From contig OZ024874.1 in NCBI GenBank assembly GCA_964017185.1, positions 18,595,957-18,659,956 of the forward strand: a DNA stretch of 64,000 nt. Direction: 5' to 3'. Below, piece by piece: positions 22,325 through 32,129 of this stretch. Position numbers and translations under genes: made by a program. This DNA is from Rugalucina vietnamica. Lineage: Eukaryota; Mollusca; Bivalvia; Lucinida; Lucinidae. The notes under the pieces were generated by a model. It saw only the letters and a list, made by a program, of their open reading frames with translations, had not been told where the DNA came from and made no database searches. How positions within the stretch are numbered: position 1 is the first letter of the stretch; each line of letters opens with the position of its first letter.

Positions 22325-25300
22325 CTGAAATTAGACCAAAAATGAAAATAGAGTAATAATAATAATTGATTAAATGTTAATTTAAAGGTATATGGTCCAA
22401 CAATGTCATGTTAAATTTTCCAAGGAGATTAGCAGTTGCATTGCTCCAAATCTGCTTTTCCGTTTAATACTTAATTCACTGAGATTTGCAGACAAAAAGA
22501 ACTTTATTTTGTTATGTTTTTTATTTGGATTAGAATTTCAGTGAACTTTGCATCCTGTCTGGCAATTTTGCCTGAATATCCATATATACATGTAGATGTA
22601 AGAGAGTTACCTTAACATTTCAAACCAAGGCCGCCGAAATACAACACACGTTTTAAAAAAAGTTAATGATATAATGATTATATAAAATATTTCTTACCAT
22701 CTTCTCCAAACAAAAAGACCAGCTACTACCCCGAGTAATATCAGTACTACAGGAATTATAACTGCAGCAACTGGAAAGGCTTCAGTCTGATTTGACTTTA
22801 AGAATCCATCTGACACGTTGTTTTTTGACGATGTAGATGTTGATTTTGCTTTTGTACTTGGTGACTCTGTTTTCGATACTGTCGCCGTAGTGTCTGGTAA
22901 TCTAGTAGTACCTAAAGGAACGAGAATGGAAAATCTAGACAAGATATGCAATATATACAATCGATAACATTTTATAGGTATAAACGCAAAACACGTAAGA
23001 ACCAAACGTATCAATGTCGATAGTGGCCGACAAAACTAGCTAAGTAAAAAAAGAAAAAAACAAACAAAGAAAATGATAACATTGTGACAATAGTCCAAAA
23101 GGAATGCAGACTGAAATCTTGAGTGATGAAATTCACTAACGGACGCCAGTTTCAATACAACGTTGGTCAAAATGAAGTGTCATGACGCAAACAACATCAA
23201 ATCTTTACGGAGATACTGATTTCACTAATATTAATAGCGTCGTCTCCTGAATGAAATGTGACGTGAAATGAGTGCTTTGACGCTACATTCCTGTTGATAT
23301 TACATGTATCTTCTATGTTGCACATGAAAAGAAAAAAAAAAACGGACACGCTGCACGTTGAAGGACAAGGTCATCTGCACGTTATAGGGAAATTGTCATG
23401 TTGAACGTTGAAAGACAAGTGCCATGGCAAGGGCCATGTTGCACGTTGGAAGGAAACGGCTATGTTGCACTTTGAATAGCAAGGGTCATGTTGCACATTG
23501 GATGGAAACGGTCATGTTGCACGTTGGAGGGAAACAGTCATATTGCACAGTGAATGGCAAGGGTTATATTGCAAGTTGGAAGGAAACGGCCATGCTGTAC
23601 GTTGAAGGCTAAGGGCCATGCTGCACGTTGAAGAAAAACGGCAATGTTGCACATTGAAGGGCAAGGGTCATGCTGGACGTTGAAGGGAAACGGTCATGTA
23701 ACCCGTTGGAGGGAAACAGTCATATTGCACAGTGAATGACAAGGGTTATGTTGCAAGTTGGAGGGAAACGGTCATGCTGTACGTTGAAGGGCAAGGGTCA
23801 TGCGGCACACTGGTGGGAAACGGCCATGTTGCACGTTGAAGGCGAAGGGTCATGCTGCACGTTGAAGGGAAGCGGTCATGTTGCACGTAGAAGGAAACGG
23901 CCATGTTGCACGTTGAAGGTGAATGGTCATTTTGCAAGTTAAAGACATTCAAGTAGGCAACGATCAGGAAAAGGCGCAATCAGAAAGAGAATCCCTCTCC
24001 AAAAACCGAGATGGGAATAAACTAAAAGAACAATCAGGCACTTATACCATGAAAACATATCGTAAGCCGAATGAGCAGTTATTTTCCCAATAGGTGGCTA
24101 CTCACTTAACTAAAAATATGAAAACATACATAAGGCGCAAACAGCACAAAAAGTTTTAAAAAGTTTTGAAACTGTTATGTAGCAAGTTTTTCATATCCTG
24201 AGTACTCATTCTGTGCAGTTTACAAAACGATATTTATAAATCATCAGATTCTGTACATTCCGTATTTTGTGAAAACTGATACATACATGTACGAAGATTG
24301 TATGAGTGCAACAAATATTCCCTTGTCACTTTTCAGACAGCTTCGCTGCTTCAAATCAAATCTTTCGTTACATGCACAAATCACCTACAATGTGACGAAG
24401 GTATTCGTGCTTTGTTTACGTCATACATGCATATTTTTAATGGAATATGGAGCGAAAGTATTACTTACCATCGTTGTCATCTTTCGATTGAAAGCAGCTT
24501 ACTTGGATCTCCCCTTCATCTGAAAAACGTAATGAATACATAGACAGATAATATATTACATACGTTTATTTCGTAACTGTCGGACTCGGATGTCAGTTAA
24601 AAGAATCAAGAATTACGTGTTAGTCAGCAGCATTAAAGTTCGAAACAGTTTGTTTTAATAGCACAATTACGTTATGCTACATGTTCTAACATATTTAGGT
24701 GAGCGGCAAAATACGAGTTTAAGTATGTATTAAACATTACACATTGAATAAGAATTGTTCGTAGAAAAGGAGCTCAGTGAATGCACTGACTCTACCTACC
24801 TATACATTGAATAAGTATCCATACAAATTCTGGTTTTGACTGAAATGTAAGCTGAAGCCGACTTTCCAAACGAAGATCGAAGTAATCCATTTGTGTTATG
24901 CTAGCGTTAAGTTCACTTGGTCCCGTTATTTGTACTTCCGAGTCCTTTCTCGTGGACGCAGTATCGAGACGGATATCCGGACCACTAACTCTGTAGCCAG
25001 CTGTCGCCGCTACTGTGTTCAACTGACAAACGCATTTGGCAGGAAAATCTGTTTCCGCACTCCCATTGAAAACAACACTGATGGAATTTGCCTCAATAGG
25101 CTTGTCTCCCCCACAGAAACTGACAACCTGTTTAACTAGATAGAAGATAAGATGCTATAATGTTTTAGGTTAAATGGTAATATGCGGTAATATGCGTTCC
25201 TATCAAACTCAATGCATTTGCTGACTTTTTATAATTAAGGCGAAGTTATAAATTATTTTAGAGAGACAGACTATATTTCAATTCATAACTTTCATTGCGC

Positions 25301-27894
25301 ATCGCCATTTCACGCGTTTCATTAAAAAGAGTCAAGCATTTGAAAAGCAAAGGCTATTCTACTAAATGCGAAGGACCACTAAGTGGGCAATAGAAGGCGG
25401 AATTGCACGTTTAGCTATTTATTAACTCAACACATCAAAATTACATTTTCTATTTAAAATGTTATTATGTAATTGGTACCGTTTGAAAATCGGCTCTAAG
25501 GTGTACCAACAATCTGCTTATGGTGTGGTTTCGAATATACATAAAGAAAATGTGTAACCGGGCCTGAAAAATAAATCTAACAATATGGTCAAAGCAAAAT
25601 GCAAACATATTACGTACCTGGTTGGCATACAGAATAGATAACTGAAAACAACGACCTTTCGCCGCTTCCATGGCCTAATTGGCCTATATCAGCTTGCAAG
25701 TCAGTACACTTCGAATTGAAAGAACATTTTGTTGCTACATTATTTAATTGTCCTTGACTAAGAGGCTGCATTTTATCGCCTTTAGTTTTGGTGCAGCATC
25801 CAGAATCTTGCGAGAGTCTACACGTAACTTCATCTACATTACAATCTTTATATTCTGTCTGACGAAAACCAAATAACGCGTTCTTGATGACAATGTGCTC
25901 TTCCATAAACTCACAGGATAAATCACCAAACAATATGCAGTCTCGGGAAATATTTACTGTTATTGAACACGCATAAGATTTCTGTAGTGTCAGCAAGTCG
26001 AATCCTGAAACGAAACGATAGACAGCTATAAATGGGCTCATCTGATACATGACCGCTTAGGACATATTGTTGAATGATGTTTGACCAAGGTCTAGATCAG
26101 GTGGAGAAAAGTGCCACATAATGCCGACGGAAGATTCTGTCTAGCCAAAGGCTACAACCATCATTGTCATACTTTCCTTCGGCTCGTCGGGTAAGCTAAA
26201 GTATGTCTTTGCAAGTCGCCATTAAATGATGGTTAAGGTTTGTTTTAAATCATGAATATAAGCAAGTTAAGTTAGAGCTTCATACCATGAGTTTCATACC
26301 ATCGTAAATGTTTGTGATGTCATCAGCAGAAGGGTATCTGCATTTTAGAATGATATGTCACTAACGCACATGTTTCGGACTACCTTGTTTATCTGTATAG
26401 AGCCGCACTGGTCACAAGTTATCAAGAAGCATATATTTAGGACAAACGGTAAGGACAAAGTATCAAAAGAAACTGTAATGATAATGGTACGAACGCTGTG
26501 TGGCTTATCTATTCTTTGAATATAAATTTAGACTTTTTAAAAGGAAGCCGGCTTCGCCAGATTTGGAAGTTCAATAAAATTTAGCCATTTCTCTTCTCAG
26601 TCCAGAAGGGATAACACCATGATATAAAATTATAGAGTGAACGCAAAATGATGCTTTGTAATTTTAAAGAGGAGACATAAGGTTGTTTAAATTTTAAAAA
26701 ACATGCCAAAATTCATTTTTACCGAAATGTAGGGCCACGAAAATGCATGTTAAAACATCCTATGCATTTAACATAAACGAAATAATGCGAAATAAAAATA
26801 GTTTAAATGTTACCATGATTATCATATTTACCTATAATATTATCATTTGGGATCTTATCTTCACATTCTTTAAGTAAGTCGTCAAACTGGTCTTTAGATA
26901 TCTTTGTGTCAAATATGGCAAAGCAGGCGACGCTTCCTTCAAAATGGTCAGAAATGTCAAAAGCTCCACCAAGTTTGATTTTAGCAGGCACGGTAACTCT
27001 TGCCATTTTTTCGTCGTCAACATTGTATTCATGCACTTTTGTTCCCTCTGTTAGAATTTTTATTTTCATATCTTTATGAACAATTGCTAGAGATACCCAT
27101 TCTTCAATTCTGAAGAAATTCTTAAATGATATACTGATATTGTTTTTTTTCTGTGATATATTAAGAACAGCACTTGCTCCATTTAGAGTCAGTCGGATTC
27201 TGCTATCAAATTGGCTGTTAGCACCTCTACTCCCCGCGTTGAAATGGCAATCAAAAACGGTTCCACGGCGTGGATCGGCCGAATATATAAACATTGCAAA
27301 TGACCACTCAGTCCCGATGGCATTCTGCTCTCCGACAGTCAATTCTACGAAAGACGAATTAGTTCCATGAAAGTGTATAGCCTTATGATCTGTTATGATC
27401 TGTTGGTCCACATCAAAAGAAGTCACATCTCCGAGACCATTGAATCCCCTTGTGCCACTGATATAGTTCACCATTTGTGCTGTACCTGTGGTGTCTGTTA
27501 GGGGAAACAAATACTTTGCAGGGTGGTATCTGCAGTCTGAAATTCCTGCAAAATAAAAAGCACTTTTAATAACAAACTGGACATAACAAAATATGACCAT
27601 CTGTATAATACCGAAACATGCAAGATACTTTAAGGATTATATTGCCTTGCATCACCAGTTGTATTCAAAATCGTACACAGAAGTCCAGCTTCAACAACAA
27701 AAACGAGACAAATACGGGCAAATCAGGTAAAATTGCCGACCCTTAGAGGTAGAGTAATATCGAAATTCGAGTATAGAATTCGTCTTATTTAGATAAGACA
27801 AAAACTTACCAAGTACGGACAGGACCAAGAATAACGTGTCCCAGCCATGCAACTGCTTCCAACTCCATGACGGATGGTCCTTCGTGTGAAGCAT
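21400..27894 (-). CDS. Lectin-domain receptor with multi-tyrosine tail (7 exons)
   Basis: Seven exons (27894-27810, 27545-26832, 26004-25618, 25135-24800, 24519-24469, 22911-22698, 22324-21400) join with GT-AG introns in one frame of 903 codons. Order: signal peptide (1-28), LamG/pentraxin-like (29-266), SUEL/galactose-lectin-like (267-395), CUB-like (396-507), linker and Ser/Thr-rich stalk (508-569), one transmembrane helix (570-593) and a cytoplasmic tail (594-903). The tail has repeated Yxx[I/L] motifs plus YEN/YKN. It is inferred to be a cell-surface sugar- or pattern-binding receptor that signals through tyrosine phosphorylation and SH2 proteins. It has no kinase domain and is not an orthologue of any named gene I know. 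5' untranslated exons, promoter and poly(A) site were not found. Confidence 0.8.
22698..22911 (-). CDS. Receptor exon 6: stalk and transmembrane helix
   Basis: 214 bp, entering in phase 1 and leaving in phase 2 (the Trp codon is split). It encodes a Ser/Thr/Lys-rich stalk likely to be O-glycosylated, an NQT sequon, and the helix AFPVAAVIIPVVLILLGVVA followed by GLFVW and RRW. The basic residues after the helix, continued by HRR from exon 7, put the C-terminus in the cytoplasm. Confidence 0.8.
23345..23941. repeat. 26-bp minisatellite in receptor intron 5
   Basis: About 22 imperfect units of 25-27 bp with the core CATGTTGCACGTTGAAGG followed by a purine-rich spacer. Frames on both strands across it are by-products of the repeat. 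Confidence 0.9.
23935..24135 (+). repeat. Dispersed repeat family R2, copy a (inverted at 33425-33640)
   Basis: The block is inverted at 33425-33640. Matching words include GTAGGCAACGATCA, AAAAACCGAG, AACATATCGTAAGCCGA and AAATATGAAAAC. It lies in intron 5 of the receptor, directly beside the minisatellite. Confidence 0.7.
24469..24519 (-). CDS. Receptor exon 5: short acidic linker
   Basis: A 51-bp phase 1-1 micro-exon encoding 17 residues (DEGEIQVSCFQSKDDND) between acceptor TTTTTCAG and donor GATG|GTAAG. Its single Cys may pair with one in the CUB-like domain. It can be skipped without changing frame, so alternative splicing is possible. Confidence 0.65.
24800..25135 (-). CDS. Receptor exon 4: CUB-like domain
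   Basis: A 336-bp phase 1-1 exon encoding 112 residues. It opens with VVSFCGGDKP, has CVCQL in the first third, alternating hydrophobic strands and a closing LQLTFQSKPEFVWILIQC. That is compatible with a divergent CUB domain or another beta sandwich. The domain call is weaker than for exons 2 and 3. Acceptor CTATCTAG and donor ATAG|GTAGGT fit the frame. Confidence 0.6.
25618..26004 (-). CDS. Receptor exon 3: SUEL/galactose-lectin-like domain
   Basis: A 387-bp phase 1-1 exon with about ten cysteines. The pattern follows the sea-urchin egg lectin (rhamnose/galactose-binding) family: LSCEFMEEHIVIKNALFGF near the start, a central Cys-rich loop, ATKCSFNSKCTDLQA, and the closing IYSVC. The galactose-binding residues of typical members (for example YGR) are replaced (FGF), so binding specificity may differ. 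Acceptor TTTCAG and donor CCAG|GTACGT are clear. Confidence 0.7.
26832..27545 (-). CDS. Receptor exon 2: LamG/pentraxin-like domain
   Basis: A 714-bp symmetrical (phase 1-1) exon. It encodes a concanavalin-like jelly-roll pattern: GTEWSFAMFIYS, then RIRLTLNG, a central FRIEEWVSLAIVH strand, LGGAF, and a closing FEGSVACFAIFDTKIS followed by a Cys-containing helix. This is the usual LamG/pentraxin order of strands. Several N-glycosylation sequons are present (NSS, NIS). The role is inferred as ligand or sugar binding. Frame continues through acceptor TTTTGCAG|G and donor ATAG|GTAAAT. Confidence 0.75.
27810..27894 (-). CDS. Receptor exon 1: signal peptide
   Basis: From ATG at 27894 the exon encodes 28 residues. 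A polar N-region is followed by the hydrophobic core DTLFLVLSVLG. The donor (CTTG|GTAAG) leaves one base, so the intron is phase 1. The N-region is longer than usual for a signal peptide, but the hydrophobic core sits right before the first domain, as expected. The 264-bp intron ends in TTTTATTTTGCAG. Confidence 0.7.
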
Positions 27895-28028
27895 TTTAAT
27901 CTACAAATAGTTAAAGAAATCATAGCTATGCATTAGCCCGCCTGTTTACTCAAAACATACTTTGAATTTCTTCATATTGTTGCGCCCTCAGACATACATG
28001 CATATCACATTGAAACTTGAAATAAAAT

Positions 28029-28996
28029 AAGAGCTGTCGCAGGACAGCGTAGCTCGCCTGACTTATGCTTTGCCACTAAATCTATTAAAATCTATGACCT
28101 ATGACCTTGACCTCAAGGTCTCTCAGGTTCTCCATGATGGTACAGCTTAAAACCAGTACATGTATATACCAACATGATCCATCAACATATTCAAAAGATA
28201 TAGACTTCAAAAACTTTAAACCAAAATATTTTTAACATAAAATTTCTAAGTCTGTGACCTTGACCTCAAAGTCACTCAGGTGGGCATGGTACAGCATAAA
28301 ACTTCAGACCAATATCTATCAATATGCAAAGTATCAGCTTAATCCATCTATATATTCAAGAGATACAGACTTACAAAAACTTTAACGCAAAATTTCTAAG
28401 TCCATAACCTTGACCTCAAGGTCACTCAGGTGGGTCGTGATGGTACAGCATAAAACTTCAGACCAATATCTATCAATATGCAAAGTATCAACTTGATCCA
28501 TCTATATATTCAAGAGATATAGACTTACAAAAACTTTAACCAAAAACTTAAACACAAAATTTCAAAGTCCGTGACCTTGACCTCAAAGTCACTCAGGTGG
28601 TCCATGATGGTACAGCATAAAACTTCAGACCAATATCTATCAATATGCAAAGTATCAACTCGATCCATCAACATATTCAAGAGATGTAGACTTACAAAAA
28701 CTTTAACCAAAAACTTTAACACAAAATTTCTAAGTCCGTGACCTTGACCTCAAGGTCACCCAGGTGGGTCATGATGGTACAGAATAAAACTTCAGACCAA
28801 TATCTACCAACATGCAAAGTATCAAATTAATCCATCAACATGTTCAAGAGATATAGCCTTATAAAAACTTTAACCAAAAACTTTAACATTTATAGCAACG
28901 CCGACGCCGACGCTAACGCCGACGCTAACGCCGACGCCGACGCCGACGCCGGGGTGACTGCAATAGCTCTTCCTGTACTTTCGTACAGGCGAGCTA
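28029..28996. mobile_element. Array B, about 160-bp units with hairpin end (pearl-like)
   Basis: Five units begin near 28102, 28255, 28405, 28572 and 28739 (150-167 bp apart), each with GACCTTGACCTCAARGTCA. They are followed by a (GACGCC/GACGCTAAC) microsatellite at 28900-28952 and a hairpin at 28965-28995 ending CAGGCGAGCT. The left end carries the inverse word AGCTCGCCTG at about 28050. Core repeats of about 160 bp next to a microsatellite match the layout of pearl-type elements described in bivalves, so Helitron-like origin is inferred. Not a gene: the Ala/Asp-rich frame at 28840-29064 is microsatellite. Confidence 0.65.
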
Positions 28997-28999
28997 AAA

Positions 29000-29930
29000 A
29001 CGATACTGTGTCTACAACAAAAAGGCGACCAAACTGGATTTCATTTAATACTGGGCATGGTTGAATCACTGTCTTGCCCGGTACATGTCTACATTGTGTT
29101 CTGAAAATGCTAGACAGGCATTCTTATCTAAAATGTATGGCAGTAATATGCAAAGATCTATTGGTGGACAGGAATAATAATTGCAAACCACTGTTTTTGT
29201 TGGTAAATGTCAAATTTCAGAATTTTAATGTAGGGTTTCCTTTTCGTTTGTAAATTATATTTAGTGTGCACTGCTAATTCACAATTTAATCCTTACATTT
29301 GTTTCGGATGGTCTGTTCAATAAACAAATTACAGTGTAATGCATGTGAATAGGATTGGAGCTAGACCGCTAGGGAGTAAAGGATCTCGGAAGATTGCTCA
29401 AGAATGTTTCAAAATCTCAAATTCAAGGCACTGAAACGAAGTTAATTGCAGTCGAAAAATATAAAAGTTTCTATTGTATTTAGACATGAAATGTTTTGTG
29501 TAACTCCAGTAGTGACTTCTTTGAAAATTGGATCATATTGGAAATAGGATTTTTTTTTAAGTCCATGTTCCCCACTTGCCCAATCAAAATATTTATAACA
29601 CAAATGTATTTTTGTAAATGACAAATTATATCAAAATGCCATGTTTGGGCAGAAGAGGGTCGGGGATGGGCTGTCAAAAAGCCCCAAAACCGATAAATGG
29701 GCTCAGATCCATTATTTGTAATGTACCAAGGCTGTGGAAATATACTGTATATGTATGTTCTACCTGAAAGAATAGAGTGCCCCATTTCAACAGTTGTACA
29801 CAGGTGTACACAAAGTGTACACGTTATGATGCATATACATTGTAAATAAAACTGTAAGGATCTTCCCTCGTATACTGAGCGAAATATGTTTAAGGAGGTG
29901 CGGACAAAAAATGTTAATCAATTTTTAATG
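29000..29930. other. No recognised gene
   Basis: AT-rich unique-looking sequence. The minus frame 29480-29785 has no motif or splice context. Confidence 0.4.
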
Positions 29931-30007
29931 GTTTATGTTTTATTAGATAATAAAAATTAAAACTGAGATCCTTTAAGAGCAGTGAACACATTAATGAGAA
30001 AGGGGTT

Positions 30008-30051
30008 GGGCCATACCGCGGTTTCGACTATTAAAGTCTCTTCAGTGACCC
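30008..30051 (-). ncRNA. Hammerhead ribozyme, array unit 1
   Basis: Minus strand order: GGGUCA (stem I 5' side), CUGAAGA, stem II GACU-loop-AGUC, GAAA, CCGCGGUA (two-pair stem III with palindromic CCGCGG), then UGGCCC (stem I 3' side, 6 pairs with one G-U). Predicted cleavage follows the A of GUA, between 30014 and 30013. All core positions are canonical. Confidence 0.85.
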
Positions 30052-30383
30052 TATAGATTTGGCAACATGGAGCCAAAGAGAATTACTGTAATTTTGCAAC
30101 TTTCAACTGGGTAGTCGATACAAAGACTAGTATTATCTAAGTGGGACCAAATATGTTAAACATTGGTTAGTAAATGAATCTTAACCGATAATAAATTTCT
30201 GATTTCTCAGAATATCTTCGCTGATCTCAAAGGACCAAAAAGACAATATAACCTGCACTGTGGATGATGTACAGGGAGACTTTTTAGGGCCGCCACACGG
30301 CACAACACCAGCTGCAGTAATAGCAAATAAAAATTAAAACTGAGATCCTTTAAGAGCAGTGAACAATTAATAAGAAAGGGGAT

Positions 30384-30427
30384 GGGCCATACCGCGGTTT
30401 CGACTATTAAAGTCTCTTCAGTGACCC
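30384..30427 (-). ncRNA. Hammerhead ribozyme, array unit 2
   Basis: Same sequence as unit 1 across the motif: intact CUGAAGA, stem II, GAAA, CCGCGGUA and stem I. Predicted to be active. Confidence 0.85.
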
Positions 30428-30760
30428 TATAGATTTGGCAACATGGAGCCAAAGAGAATTACTGTAATTTTGCAACTTTCAACTGGGTAGTCGATACAAA
30501 GACTAGTATTATCTAAATGGGACCAAATATGTTAAACATTGGTTAGTAAATGAATCTTAACCGATAATAGATTTCTGATTTCTCAGAATATCTTCGCTGA
30601 TCTCAAAGGACTAAAAAGACAATATAACCTGCACTATGGATGATGTACGGGGAGACTTTTTAGGGCCGCCACACGGCACAACACCAGCTGCAGTAATAGC
30701 AAATAAAAATTAAAACTGAGATCCTTTAAGAGCAGTGAATACATTAGTGAGAAAGGGGTT

Positions 30761-30804
30761 GGGCCATACCGCGGTTTCGACTATTAAAGTCTATTCAGTG
30801 ACCC
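30761..30804 (-). ncRNA. Hammerhead ribozyme, unit 3, core-mutated
   Basis: The core reads CUGAAUA rather than CUGAAGA, losing the invariant G8. The stems are otherwise kept. G8 is catalytic in hammerheads, so this copy is probably inactive. Confidence 0.75.
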
Positions 30805-31136
30805 TATAGATTTGGCAACATGGAGCCAAAGAGAATTACTGTAATTTTGCAACTTTCAACTGGGTAGTCGATACAAAGACTAGTATTATCTAAATGGGAC
30901 CAAATATGCTTAACATTGGTTAGTAAATGAATCTTAACCGATAATAAATTTCTGATTTCTCAGAATATCTTCGCTGATCTCAAAGGACCAAAAAGACAAT
31001 ATAACCTGCACTATGGATGATGTACGGGAGACTTTTTAGGGCCGCCACACGGCACAACACCAGCTGCAGTAATAGCAAATACAAATTAAAACTGAGATCC
31101 TTTAAGAGCAGTGAACACATTAATGAGAAAGGGGTT

Positions 31137-31180
31137 GGGCCATACCGCGGTTTCGACTATTAAAGTATCTTCAGTGACCC
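31137..31180 (-). ncRNA. Hammerhead ribozyme, unit 4, stem II mismatch
   Basis: The core is intact, but the first base of stem II is U instead of G (UACU...AGUC), so the pair next to the core is lost. Activity may be reduced. Confidence 0.75.
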
Positions 31181-31513
31181 TATAGATTTGGCAACATGGA
31201 GCCAAAGAGAATTACTGTAATTTTGCAACTTTCAACTGGGTAGTCGATACAAAGACTAGTATTATCTAAATGGGACCAAATATGTTAAACATTGGTTAGT
31301 AAATGAATCTTAACCGATAATAGATTTCTGATTTCTCAGAATATCTTCGCTGATCTCAAAGGACTAAAAAGACAATATAACCTGCACTATGGATGATGTA
31401 CGGGGAGACTTTTTAGGGCCGCCACACGGCACAACACCAGCTGCAGTAATAGCAAATAAAAATTAAAACTGAGATCCTTTAAGAGCAGTGAATACATTAG
31501 TGAGAAAGGGGTT

Positions 31514-31557
31514 GGGCCATACCGCGGTTTCGACTATTAAAGTCTCTTCAGTGACCC
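31514..31557 (-). ncRNA. Hammerhead ribozyme, array unit 5
   Basis: Canonical motif identical to unit 1. Confidence 0.85.
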
Positions 31558-31890
31558 TATAGATTTGGCAACATGGAGCCAAAGAGAATTACTGTAATTT
31601 TGCAACTTTCAACTGGGTAGTCGATACAAAGACTAGTATTATCTAAATGGGACCAAATATGTTTAACATTGGTTAGTAAATGAATCTTAACCGATAATAA
31701 ATTTCTGATTTCTCAGAATATCTTCGCTGATCTCAAAGGACCAAAAAGACAATATAACCTGCACTATGGATGATGTACAGGGAGACTTTTTAGGGCCGCC
31801 ACACGGCACAACACCAGCTGCAGTAATAGCAAATAAAAATTAAAACTGAGATCCTTTAAGAGCAGTGAACACATTAATGAGAAAGGGGTT

Positions 31891-31934
31891 GGGCCATACC
31901 GCGGTTTCGACTATTAAAGTCTCTTCAGTGACCC
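31891..31934 (-). ncRNA. Hammerhead ribozyme, array unit 6
   Basis: Canonical motif identical to unit 1. This unit is truncated further on, at 32113. Confidence 0.85.
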
Positions 31935-32129
31935 TATAGATTTGGCAACATGGAGCCAAAGAGAATTACTGTAATTTTGCAACTTTCAACTGGGTAGTCG
32001 ATACAAAGACTAGTATTATCTAAATGGGACCAAATATCATTGGTAAGTAAATAAATCTTAACCGATAATAAATTTCTGATTTCTCAGAATATCTTCGCTG
32101 ATCTCAAAGGACCATGTTTTATTAGAGTA

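Larger units (their letters stand above)
29935..32126 (-). mobile_element. Retrozyme-like tandem array of hammerhead repeats
   Basis: Six head-to-tail units of about 375 bp, starting near 29964, 30343, 30717, 31091, 31470 and 31849. The last is cut at 32113. The units are nearly identical. The array is bordered by the same 13 bases, ATGTTTTATTAGA, at 29935-29947 and 32114-32126, which looks like a target-site duplication made when the array inserted as one piece. Each unit has one minus-strand hammerhead ribozyme motif, so a minus transcript would be cut into unit-length RNAs. Metazoan retrozymes are small non-autonomous elements with this design. They are thought to spread through RNA circles and borrowed reverse transcriptase. 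No protein is encoded. Confidence 0.85.

Noticed and set aside
23424-23979. Overlapping open frames on both strands with Cys/His-rich repeats
   Set aside because: They are the 26-bp minisatellite read in frame and have no start context or splice support.
28840-29064. Asp/Ala-rich frame
   Set aside because: This is the (GACGCC)n microsatellite at the end of array B.
29935-32126. CRISPR-like or tRNA-derived SINE array
   Set aside because: Units are 375 bp with no short-repeat/spacer alternation. The GGTTTCGACT word only weakly resembles a B box and no A box lies at the right distance. The hammerhead explains it better.
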